64,000 nucleotides of DNA, from the NCBI RefSeq assembly GCF_001429725.1, contig NZ_LMHV01000012.1:124875-188874 (forward strand). The letters run 5' to 3'. This DNA comes from Rhizobium sp. Root708. GTDB lineage: Bacteria > Pseudomonadota > Alphaproteobacteria > Rhizobiales > Rhizobiaceae. Positions 55,316-64,000 of this stretch are shown here, piece after piece. The stretch's first letter is position 1. The number at the start of each line of letters is the position of its first letter. A program made the position numbers and the translations under genes. Below the pieces are notes generated by a model that made no database searches, was not told the origin of the DNA, and saw only the letters and a list, made by a program, of their open reading frames with translations.

Positions 55316-56080
55316 TTATGTGCGGGTGATCGATGCGCCGCCGTCGACGAGCGATGCGGTACCGGTCACGAAGCTTGCATCGTCGGATGCAAGGTAGAGA
55401 ACCGAACGAGCCAGCTCCAGTGGGGCAGCGACACGCTTCAGGGCATGCAGGTTGGTGATGAAGCTCTGCTTGTCTGAGGTGTCGTTCATCTCCCTGTACA
55501 TGTCGGTATCGACGGCACCGGGCAGCACGGCGTTGACGCGCACATTCTTGGGTCCGAACTCGGCGGCAAGCGCCTGCGTCAGGCCGATGAGGCCGGACTT
55601 GCTGGCGGCATAGGCGGCAACGCCCGGGAAGGCGAAGCTGTAGCCGACGAAGGTCGAGGTAAAGATGATCGAGCCGCCACCGTTCTGCTCCATCTGTGCG
55701 ATCTGGTGCTTGGCGGCAAGGAAGGACGCCGTCAGGTTGATCGCCAGCGTGTCGGCGAAGCCACTCTCCGAAACCCCGGTGCTCGGGCCGGCCTCGCCAA
55801 GCGTGCCGGCGTTGTTGAAGGCGACATCGAGCTTGCCGTAGCGATTGACGGCGGTCGAGACCAGTTCCTTGTGGTAGTCTTCCGAGCGGACGTCGCCAGC
55901 AACGGCGACGGCTTCACCGCCTGCTGCCTTGATTTCTTCGACGAGGCTGTCGAGCTCCGGCTTGCGGCGTGCGCCGACGATGACCTTGGCGCCTTCGGCA
56001 GCGAAAAGCTTAGCTGTGTCGCGACCGATGCCAGAGCTTGCGCCGGTGACGATAGCGACCTTTCCAATCAATCTGTCCAT
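55316..56080 (-). CDS. Short-chain dehydrogenase/reductase
   Basis: 254 residues. VAIVTGASSGIGRDTA is the cofactor loop, FNNAGTLGEAGPS the NAG segment, and FVGYSFAFPGVAAYAASKSGLIGLTQ holds the Tyr-Lys pair. The tail GTASLVDGGASITRT is usual. It resembles glucose-1-dehydrogenase-type SDRs, but that gives no reliable substrate. A LysR gene starts divergently 124 bases away and may control it. Confidence 0.93.
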   Translation of the reverse strand: MDRLIGKVAIVTGASSGIGRDTAKLFAAEGAKVIVGARRKPELDSLVEEIKAAGGEAVAVAGDVRSEDYHKELVSTAVNRYGKLDVAFNNAGTLGEAGPSTGVSESGFADTLAINLTASFLAAKHQIAQMEQNGGGSIIFTSTFVGYSFAFPGVAAYAASKSGLIGLTQALAAEFGPKNVRVNAVLPGAVDTDMYREMNDTSDKQSFITNLHALKRVAAPLELARSVLYLASDDASFVTGTASLVDGGASITRT

Positions 56081-56187
56081 TGTTCCATCTCCGTTTTTGG
56101 GTTGGAGGCGGCTGCGGCCGCCCTTCGATGAGTGGAAGATGGCATTTTCTTTTCGTTCGGATTAGTGTGCAAATTGCGGAACTCGAA

Positions 56188-56202
56188 TTCGGAATTACCG
56201 AA
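56188..56202. promoter_or_regulatory. LysR-type box overlapping the regulator's ribosome site
   Basis: TTCGG-AATTA-CCGAA is a perfect 5-5-5 palindrome fitting the T-N11-A LysR pattern. It ends two bases before the LysR start codon at 56205 and occupies the place of an SD. Self-repression and divergent control of the SDR gene are both possible. Confidence 0.5.
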
Positions 56203-56204
56203 CG

Positions 56205-57110
56205 ATGATCAGGATTGAGGGAATTGTCGCTTTCGTCGCCGTGGTGGAGGCCGGCTCAGTCAGCGAGGCCGCGCGGCGCTTGCGGCTGTCGAAATCTGTG
56301 GTCAGCGAACGCCTCTCCGAACTGGAGCGATCGCTGGGCGGTGTGTTGCTACACCGAACCACCCGGAAACTCACGCTGACGGAGGACGGCACCGCCTTCC
56401 TCGAGCGGGCTGCGCGGATTGTTCGCGAGATCGATGAGGCGGCTGCCGACATGGCGGTGCGGCGGGGAAGTCTCGCCGGTCCGCTGAGGATCGCGGCCCC
56501 GGTCACCTTCGGGCGAATGCATCTCGGGCCGGCGCTCTATCCCTTCCTGGCCGCGCATCCGGAGATCGAACTGACGCTCGACATCGACGACCGCCGCGTC
56601 GATGTGTCGTCTGAGGGATATGACGCGGTGATCCGGCACGGTCCGATCGTCGACTCGCGCCTCGTGGTCTGGAAACTCAGCCGTAGCCGACGTCTGCTGG
56701 TCGCAACACCCGATTATCTCAACCGTGCCGGTCGTCCAGCCACGCTTGCCGATCTCGATCACCACAAGGGCATCTTCTATACCAATCGCGGCAATGCTGA
56801 CTGGCGGTTTCAGACGCCCGAGGGCGCGCTTGTCGTGCGCGCCAAATTCTCGGTCGGAATGAACAACGGCGACATGATCCGGGATGCTGCCGTGGCCGGC
56901 CTCGGCGTCGCGCTGCTGCCTGCGTTCATTGCCGGGCCGGCCGTCCGCGAAGGGTTGCTGGAGGAGATCGATGTCGGCTATCGGCCCGAACCCGAGTTCA
57001 TCTACATGGCGCACCCCGAAGGCCGCAATCCATCAGCCAAGCTGCGGGCGGTGGCCGATCATCTGCGTAGAACCTTCAAGGACCCGCCCTATTGGGATCC
57101 GGCGGGCTGA
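56205..57110 (+). CDS. LysR-family transcriptional regulator
   Basis: 301 residues. The winged helix IVAFVAVVEAGSVSEAARRLRLSKSVVSERLSELERSLGGVLLHRTTRKLTLTEDG is followed by the type 2 periplasmic-binding-like effector domain from about residue 90. It is of the DsdC/CrgA-like class that frequently controls a divergent oxidoreductase, here the SDR at 55316. No clear SD precedes the ATG, which is overlapped by a palindrome. It ends directly against the next LysR gene. Confidence 0.92.
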   Translation: MIRIEGIVAFVAVVEAGSVSEAARRLRLSKSVVSERLSELERSLGGVLLHRTTRKLTLTEDGTAFLERAARIVREIDEAAADMAVRRGSLAGPLRIAAPVTFGRMHLGPALYPFLAAHPEIELTLDIDDRRVDVSSEGYDAVIRHGPIVDSRLVVWKLSRSRRLLVATPDYLNRAGRPATLADLDHHKGIFYTNRGNADWRFQTPEGALVVRAKFSVGMNNGDMIRDAAVAGLGVALLPAFIAGPAVREGLLEEIDVGYRPEPEFIYMAHPEGRNPSAKLRAVADHLRRTFKDPPYWDPAG

Positions 57111-57983
57111 TCAGACAAGGCTCATCAGGTTGGCGACCACGCGCGAGCGCTGTGCCTTGAGCATGGCAAGCCCCAGCCGGGCGACCAGCGGCGGTCCCTC
57201 GATCGGGCGGTAGGCCACCCCGTCAAGAGCAAGGTGAGCGATCGACGCCGGAACGATCGAGACACCGAGATCGGCAGCGACGAGATTGACGACCGAGGGA
57301 ATTTGCGGCGCCTCCTGCGTTACGACGAGCTCGAACCCGGCGTCGCGGCAGCCGCGCACGATGTCGTCGTAGAGGCTGAGGCCGACCGTGCGCGGAAAGA
57401 GGATGAAGGGCTCCCCTGCAAGTGCCGCCAGCGGCACAGCGCGCCGCTTCGCCAGTTCATGGTGGGCGGGCAGGGCGATCAGCATCGGTTCGTCGGCCAG
57501 CCGCTTCAAAAGCACATCTTTCGGATCCTCCAGCCCCGGCCGGATGAATGCCGCATCGATCTCCTGGCGCATCAGCTTTTCCATCAGCCAGTTGCTGTTC
57601 ATCTCCGTCAGCGACAGCGACACATCGGGCCAGTGACCGCGAAAACGGCGGATGGTGCCGCTGACGGCTGTGTTGAAGGCCGAGGAAGCGGTGAAGCCGA
57701 GGGCAAGTCGTCCAGTCTCTCCACGCGTGGCTCTTTGAGCGGCAAGCTTTGCCTTTTCCGCCGCCGCGACCGCAGCCATCGCTTCCGGAAGAAAGGCGCG
57801 GCCGGCCTCCGTCAGTTCTGCGCCATGCGGCACCCGATGAAACAGCATCGCGCCGACTTCCCGCTCAAGATCGCGGATCTGCTGGCTCAGCGGTGGCTGA
57901 CCAATACCAAGCTTCGCCGCCGCCCGGGTGAAATTCTCCTGTTCCGCCACGGCAAGGAAATATCGGATGTGGCGCAACTCCAT
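57111..57983 (-). CDS. LysR-family transcriptional regulator
   Basis: 290 residues from ATG 57983; an upstream frame to 58031 lacks family features. The helix-turn-helix is MELRHIRYFLAVAEQENFTRAAAKLGIGQPPLSQQIRDLEREVGAMLF, and FILFPRTVGLSLYDDIV belongs to the effector domain of BenM/CatM-like regulators. It is divergent from the MFS transporter gene, which it probably regulates. The stop is adjacent to that of the other LysR gene. Confidence 0.93.
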   Translation of the reverse strand: MELRHIRYFLAVAEQENFTRAAAKLGIGQPPLSQQIRDLEREVGAMLFHRVPHGAELTEAGRAFLPEAMAAVAAAEKAKLAAQRATRGETGRLALGFTASSAFNTAVSGTIRRFRGHWPDVSLSLTEMNSNWLMEKLMRQEIDAAFIRPGLEDPKDVLLKRLADEPMLIALPAHHELAKRRAVPLAALAGEPFILFPRTVGLSLYDDIVRGCRDAGFELVVTQEAPQIPSVVNLVAADLGVSIVPASIAHLALDGVAYRPIEGPPLVARLGLAMLKAQRSRVVANLMSLV

Positions 57984-58077
57984 AGGTATCTCCAAAACAT
58001 ATCGAGAATGGCAGTTCCATATATTGGACAAATGATAGCCGCTTGGCTAGATGAGAAGGCGTGAAAGGTTGGTGCCC

Positions 58078-59753
<1,676 letters not shown>

Positions 59754-59774
59754 AGCCGCGCCAGTCGGCGCGCC

Positions 59775-61349
59775 TCATCTCAACGTCCAGGCGATGTAGA
59801 TCAGCGTCAGGGCGATGACCCACAGAGCAAAACGTCCGGAGCGGCTATGACGCGCTTCGGACTTGCCGATCGCCTCCGCCGTGCCGGCATCGAACCGCAA
59901 TCCGTGCTCGCTCATATGCAGAAGCTCGTGATGGAACTTCTCGGTCTTGGCCGCGATCTCGGGGACAGCTTCCGCCAGTTTCACCGCGGCTTTCAGCCCA
60001 TCCTTGAGGTCCGCGACGATGCGCTTCGGGCCGAGATTGTTGCGGATCCAGTCGCCGACAACGGGCTCGGACGCCTTCCACATGTTGAAACGCGGATTGA
60101 GAATGCGCGACACCCCTTCGACGACCACCATCGTCTTTTGCAGCATCACAAGTTCCGGGCGTGTCGCCATGTCGAACAGTTCCGTCACTTCGAAGAGCAA
60201 CGTCAGCAGCTTGGCCATCGAAATCGTTTCCGCAGGCTGGCCGTGGATCGGCTCACCGATCGCGCGGATCGCCTGGGCGAAGCTTTCGACGTTGTGGTGG
60301 CCGGGCACATAGCCGGCCTCGAAATGCACTTCCGCCACGCGGAGGTAGTCGCGGGTGATGAAGCCGTAAAGGATTTCCGCCAGGAAGCGGCGTTCCTTTC
60401 TGCCGAGGCGACCGACGATCCCCATGTCGACGGCAACGATGTCGCCCTGTGCATCGACGAAGAGATTGCCGGGATGCATATCGGCATGGAAGAAGCCGTC
60501 GCGCAGCGTATGGCGCAGAAACGACTGGATCAGCGTATCCGCAAGCGCGTTGAGATCATGGCCGGCAGCGCGCAGCCCCTCGACGTCGGACATCTTGACG
60601 CCATCGATCCATTCCATGGTGATGACATCGCGGCCGGTCCGTTCCCAATCGACGGTCGGCACCCGAAACCCGGGATCTTTTGCCGTATTCTCGGCGATCT
60701 CCGAGAGTGCCGCAGCCTCCAGGCGAAGGTCCATCTCGACCTTGGTGGTCTGCTCAAGGGTCTTCGTCACCTCCACCGGCCTCAGGCGCCGGCTGGAAGG
60801 CATGAAGCGTTCCTGCATATGGGCGACGAGGTACATCGCCTCGATGTCGTGGGTGAAGCGCTGTCGCACGCCGGGGCGCACCACCTTCACGGCCACCTTC
60901 TTGCGTCCGGCAGGCGTATCGACCTCGGCTGGATGAACCTGCGCGATCGATGCCGCGGCTATCGGGTCGCCGAAGCTCGCGTAAAGGTCCTCGATCGGCC
61001 GGCCGAGCGAACTGGCAATGCTTGCCTTCGCCGCTTCCGACGGGAAGAATGCCATGCGGTCCTGCAACTGCGACAGATCGTCGGCAAACTCCACGCCGAC
61101 GACGTCCGGCCGGGTTGCGAGGAACTGGCCGATCTTGACGTAGGAAGGGCCGAGCCGTTCGACGGCTTGAGCCAGCCTGTCGCTGCGCTTCTTCGCCTTC
61201 GAGCGGTTGCGTGCGAAAACGCCCGCCAAGGACTTGGCGATACCGACAGCCGGCGGAAGATCCTCCGACGGCAACGCGGAAATCACGCCTTCGCGCACGA
61301 GAATCCAGCCGACGCGCCAGAGCCGGAAATATGCTCCCAATGTGCTCAT
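59775..61349 (-). CDS. ubiB: UbiB-family protein required for ubiquinone synthesis
   Basis: 524 residues. An atypical kinase (ABC1/ADCK) fold: the KxGQ motif is in LGPSYVKIGQFLATRPDVV, the Ala-rich loop is replaced by AAASIAQVHPAE, and the catalytic loop is FFHADMHPGNLFVDAQGDIVAVDMG. A single C-terminal membrane helix (FALWVIALTLIYIAWTL) anchors it. It supports the hydroxylation steps of ubiquinone synthesis. It is downstream of ubiE on the same strand, 56 bases away, and they probably form an operon. Confidence 0.97.
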   Translation of the reverse strand: MSTLGAYFRLWRVGWILVREGVISALPSEDLPPAVGIAKSLAGVFARNRSKAKKRSDRLAQAVERLGPSYVKIGQFLATRPDVVGVEFADDLSQLQDRMAFFPSEAAKASIASSLGRPIEDLYASFGDPIAAASIAQVHPAEVDTPAGRKKVAVKVVRPGVRQRFTHDIEAMYLVAHMQERFMPSSRRLRPVEVTKTLEQTTKVEMDLRLEAAALSEIAENTAKDPGFRVPTVDWERTGRDVITMEWIDGVKMSDVEGLRAAGHDLNALADTLIQSFLRHTLRDGFFHADMHPGNLFVDAQGDIVAVDMGIVGRLGRKERRFLAEILYGFITRDYLRVAEVHFEAGYVPGHHNVESFAQAIRAIGEPIHGQPAETISMAKLLTLLFEVTELFDMATRPELVMLQKTMVVVEGVSRILNPRFNMWKASEPVVGDWIRNNLGPKRIVADLKDGLKAAVKLAEAVPEIAAKTEKFHHELLHMSEHGLRFDAGTAEAIGKSEARHSRSGRFALWVIALTLIYIAWTLR

Positions 61350-61405
61350 GCCAGATCGCCTGCCTGCGGACGCGGGGCGGTGAACGATGCCTGCGAAACC
61401 ATGCG

Positions 61406-62182
61406 TCAGAGCTTCCAGCCGGAATGAAGGGCCGCGATGCCGCCGGTATAGTTGGTGAAGCTCACTCGCGAGAAACCGGCGTCGCGGATCATCTCGGCGA
61501 AGTGCTCCTGGTTGGGGAACTTGCGGATGGATTCGACCAGGTACTGATAGGGCTCGGCCTCGCCAGTGATCGCCTTGCCGAATTTCGGAATGGCGTTGAA
61601 GGACCAGGTGTCATAGACGCGGTCGAGCAGCGGCATGTCGACTTCGGAGAACTCGAGGACGAGCAGACGGCCGCCGCGCTTCAGCACGCGGTAGGCTTCG
61701 CTGAGCGCCACGTCGATGCGCGGCACGTTGCGAATGCCGAAAGCGATCGTGTAGGCGTCGAAGCTGTTGGCTTCAAACGGCAAATCCTCGGCATTGGCCT
61801 CGACGAAGGTCAGGTTGTCGGAAAGCTTCTTCTTGGCGGCGCGCTCGGCGCCGACACCGAGCATCGAGCCGTTGATGTCGAGCACGGTCGCATGCGCCTG
61901 CCGGTTGGAGGCCTCGATGATGCGAAACGCGATGTCGCCGGTGCCGCCGGCAACGTCGAGAACCTTGTAGCCGGGCTCCTTGCGCGGGTTGAGCGCGGAG
62001 ATCATGGCGTCCTTCCAGACGCGATGCATGCCGACCGACATGACGTCGTTCATGATGTCGTAGCGCTTGGCGACCTTGTGGAAGACCTCGTTGACGAGAC
62101 CCTGCTTTTCACCGTCCGCCACTTCGCGGAAGCCGTAGGATGTTTCCATGCCGCCTTCGGCGGAGGTACGGCTTTCTGACAT
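61406..62182 (-). CDS. ubiE: Ubiquinone/menaquinone C-methyltransferase
   Basis: 258 residues with GGAG upstream. Motif I is [43 protein letters not shown] is the UbiE signature and ENFSR-like VLEFSEVD and [11 protein letters not shown] end the protein in the family's way. It methylates the quinone ring in ubiquinone synthesis using SAM. It is first of ubiE-ubiB and divergent from mutM. Confidence 0.97.
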   Translation of the reverse strand: MSESRTSAEGGMETSYGFREVADGEKQGLVNEVFHKVAKRYDIMNDVMSVGMHRVWKDAMISALNPRKEPGYKVLDVAGGTGDIAFRIIEASNRQAHATVLDINGSMLGVGAERAAKKKLSDNLTFVEANAEDLPFEANSFDAYTIAFGIRNVPRIDVALSEAYRVLKRGGRLLVLEFSEVDMPLLDRVYDTWSFNAIPKFGKAITGEAEPYQYLVESIRKFPNQEHFAEMIRDAGFSRVSFTNYTGGIAALHSGWKL

Positions 62183-62333
62183 CGAAATACTCCATCAATC
62201 TGAAATCGGCGCGGCGACCATAGCGAACGGACGCGCGCGGCGCTATCTGTGGGCCACGGTCAAGGCCGCGGCACCTTGGCGCTATAGCGCACAACGCCCG
62301 TGGTTGAAACATGTTAGATATAGATGGGTTAAG

Positions 62334-63224
62334 ATGCCGGAATTGCCAGAAGTCGAAACCGTCCGACGCGGGCTTGCCCCCACGATGGAAGGCGCGCGCA
62401 TCGCCCGCCTGGAACTGCGCCGCAAGGACCTGCGCTTTCCCTTTCCCGATGGCCTGGAGGCCCGGGCAACCGGTCGCGAAATCATCTCACTCGGCCGCCG
62501 CGCCAAATATCTGCTGATCGACCTCGACGACGGCACGACGATCATCTCGCATCTTGGCATGTCCGGCTCCTTCCGCATCGAGACCGGGCCGGTGTCCGAT
62601 CAGCCTGGCGACTTTCATCATCCGCGTTCGAAGGATGAAAAGCACGACCACGCCATCTTCCATCTCGAGGGACCGACAGGCATCAGCCGCGTCATCTATA
62701 ATGACCCGCGCCGCTTCGGCTTCATGGATATGGCGCGGCGCTCCGAGCTTGAGCTCAATCCCTTCCTCTTCGGCCTCGGGCCAGAGCCAACAGGCAACGC
62801 ACTCAGCGCCGCCTATCTGGCGGAACGGTTCATCGGCAAGGCGCAGCCGCTGAAGAGCGCGCTGCTCGATCAGAAGAATATCGCAGGGCTCGGCAATATC
62901 TACGTCTGCGAGGCGCTGTGGCGCGCGCACCTGAGCCCGACCCGCGCCGCGTCGACTGTTGTGACGAAGACCGGCAAGCCGACCAAGCAGATGGATCTTC
63001 TGGTCACCTCGATCCGCGATGTCATTGCCGACGCCATCAAGGCGGGCGGCTCGTCGCTGCGGGACCATATCCAGACGGACGGTTCGCTCGGCTACTTCCA
63101 GCATTCCTTCTCGGTCTATGACCGCGAAAGTCTGCCTTGCCGCACGCCTGATTGCGGCGGTACGGTCGCACGCATCGTTCAGGCGGGACGTTCGACCTTC
63201 TATTGCCCGACCTGCCAGAAATAA
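62334..63224 (+). CDS. mutM: Formamidopyrimidine-DNA glycosylase (Fpg)
   Basis: 296 residues from ATG 62334, since processing leaves Pro2 and Glu3 of [14 protein letters not shown] as catalytic residues; frames extending left are ignored. The helix-two-turn-helix contains [20 protein letters not shown], and the C-terminal zinc finger is [28 protein letters not shown]. It removes 8-oxoguanine and formamidopyrimidines. The enoyl-CoA hydratase gene follows 14 bases later. Confidence 0.98.
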   Translation: MPELPEVETVRRGLAPTMEGARIARLELRRKDLRFPFPDGLEARATGREIISLGRRAKYLLIDLDDGTTIISHLGMSGSFRIETGPVSDQPGDFHHPRSKDEKHDHAIFHLEGPTGISRVIYNDPRRFGFMDMARRSELELNPFLFGLGPEPTGNALSAAYLAERFIGKAQPLKSALLDQKNIAGLGNIYVCEALWRAHLSPTRAASTVVTKTGKPTKQMDLLVTSIRDVIADAIKAGGSSLRDHIQTDGSLGYFQHSFSVYDRESLPCRTPDCGGTVARIVQAGRSTFYCPTCQK

Positions 63225-63238
63225 CGGGAGGACTGTCC

Positions 63239-64000
63239 ATGCCCTATGAAACGCTCATCGTCGAAACCCGCGGTGCCGTCGGGTTGATCACCCTGAACCG
63301 CCCACAGGCGCTGAATGCGCTGAACTCGACGGTGCTGAAGGAACTCCTGCAGGCCTACCAAGCCTTCCAGGCCGATGACGCCGTCGGCGCCATGGTGCTG
63401 ACCGGTTCCGAGCGCGCATTCGCGGCCGGCGCCGACATCAAGGAAATGCAGCCGCTCAGCTACGTCGACGTCTACAGCCGCGACCTGATGAGCGGCTGGG
63501 ACGATGTCGCCAAGGTGCGCAAGCCCGTCATTGCTGCCGTCAGCGGTTTTGCGCTCGGCGGCGGCTGCGAGCTTGCCATGATGTGCGACATCATCATCGC
63601 CTCGGAAACCGCCAAGTTCGGCCAGCCCGAGATCACCCTTGGCGTCATCCCTGGCATGGGCGGCTCACAGCGGCTGACGCGTGCCGTCGGCAGATATAAG
63701 GCGATGGACCTGATCCTCACCGGTCGGATGATGGATGCCGCCGAAGCCGAGCGCGCGGGACTCGTTTCGCGTGTAGTGGCGCCTGAGCGTCTGCTGGACG
63801 AGGCGCTGGAGGCGGCCGCCAAGATTGCCTCCCTGTCGCGTCCGTCCGTACTGATGGCGAAGGAGGCGGTAAACCGCGCGCTGGAGACGACGTTGGACGA
63901 GGGCCTGCGTTTCGAACGTCGCCTTTTCCATTCTCTGTTCTCGACCGAAGACCAGAAAGAGGGGATGACGGCCTTCATCGAAAAGCGTAAGCCTGCCTTC
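63239..64000 (+). CDS. Enoyl-CoA hydratase (truncated by the window end)
   Basis: 254 codons are visible from ATG 63239, with GGGAGGA upstream, and no stop is reached; family members are about 257 residues, so only the last few are missing. Crotonase motifs are [11 protein letters not shown] and [15 protein letters not shown] (oxyanion hole), and [22 protein letters not shown] with the catalytic Glu. It hydrates 2-enoyl-CoA in fatty acid oxidation. In rhizobia this gene commonly precedes rpsT and dnaA, from memory. Confidence 0.95.
   Translation, partial: MPYETLIVETRGAVGLITLNRPQALNALNSTVLKELLQAYQAFQADDAVGAMVLTGSERAFAAGADIKEMQPLSYVDVYSRDLMSGWDDVAKVRKPVIAAVSGFALGGGCELAMMCDIIIASETAKFGQPEITLGVIPGMGGSQRLTRAVGRYKAMDLILTGRMMDAAEAERAGLVSRVVAPERLLDEALEAAAKIASLSRPSVLMAKEAVNRALETTLDEGLRFERRLFHSLFSTEDQKEGMTAFIEKRKPAF

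Noticed and set aside
59847..61427. 526-codon frame antisense to ubiB
   Set aside because: A shadow of ubiB with no family features and no ribosome site.

Overview
The window looks like the chromosome of a member of the Rhizobiaceae (Rhizobium/Agrobacterium/Ensifer-like), not far from the replication origin. The signs are high GC coding DNA, a short rhizobial-type phospholipid N-methyltransferase (pmtA) beside dnaN, a Pho-controlled ugpBAEC operon, a choline-sulfate module (betC, choX, LysR), a RIME-like palindromic intergenic repeat, and the right-hand run coaBC ... ubiB-ubiE / mutM-ech. From memory, in rhizobia that run leads directly into rpsT and dnaA. I found no rRNA, tRNA, CRISPR array, insertion sequence or prophage.

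Layout. 0-0.8 kb: a gene tail with a clamp-binding-like C-terminus, then a VapBC-type toxin-antitoxin pair. 0.8-5.4 kb: guaA, an MTA/SAH nucleosidase with a PaaI-type thioesterase, a GH25 lysozyme lipoprotein and TspO. 5.4-10.6 kb: a four-gene exported operon (imelysin, di-heme oxidoreductase, second imelysin, DUF1513) with an Irr/ICE-like box upstream; this is the best candidate for a poorly described system. 10.7-20.6 kb: rsmB, an RlpA-type protein, an epimerase, queG, GST, uppP, a 50-residue secreted mini-protein, an NDUFA9-like protein, DUF1330, pyrF, an atypical histidine phosphatase and pmtA. 20.7-29.4 kb: dnaN, then rsmI-yraN, the ugpBAEC operon behind a three-repeat PhoB box, a cupin and gshB. 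29.4-41.8 kb: a RIME-like repeat, comM, cysK, a LysE exporter, dps, a DMT transporter with divergent Lrp/AsnC regulator, GNAT-dut, prfC, an unknown membrane protein, trmO, a Mop/TOBE protein and betC. 41.8-54.2 kb: choX with divergent LysR, otsA, otsB, an S10 peptidase, a CynX-type transporter with GntR regulator, a 23-codon small ORF with terminator, pirin, a class II amidotransferase, coaBC and a DMT transporter. 54.4-59.8 kb: two SDRs, two LysR regulators, an MFS transporter and a VOC protein, apparently an accessory block between coaBC and ubiB. 59.8-64 kb: ubiB, ubiE, mutM and a right-truncated enoyl-CoA hydratase.

Most genes are housekeeping: purine and pyrimidine synthesis, ubiquinone, CoA, queuosine, glutathione, cysteine, translation and DNA repair. 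Around them are responses to phosphate (ugp), probably iron (imelysin operon, dps) and osmotic or sulfur stress (betC/choX, otsAB). Functions rest on recognised motifs and remembered family features, not on database searches. Start codons were chosen from Shine-Dalgarno (SD) matches and family N-termini.
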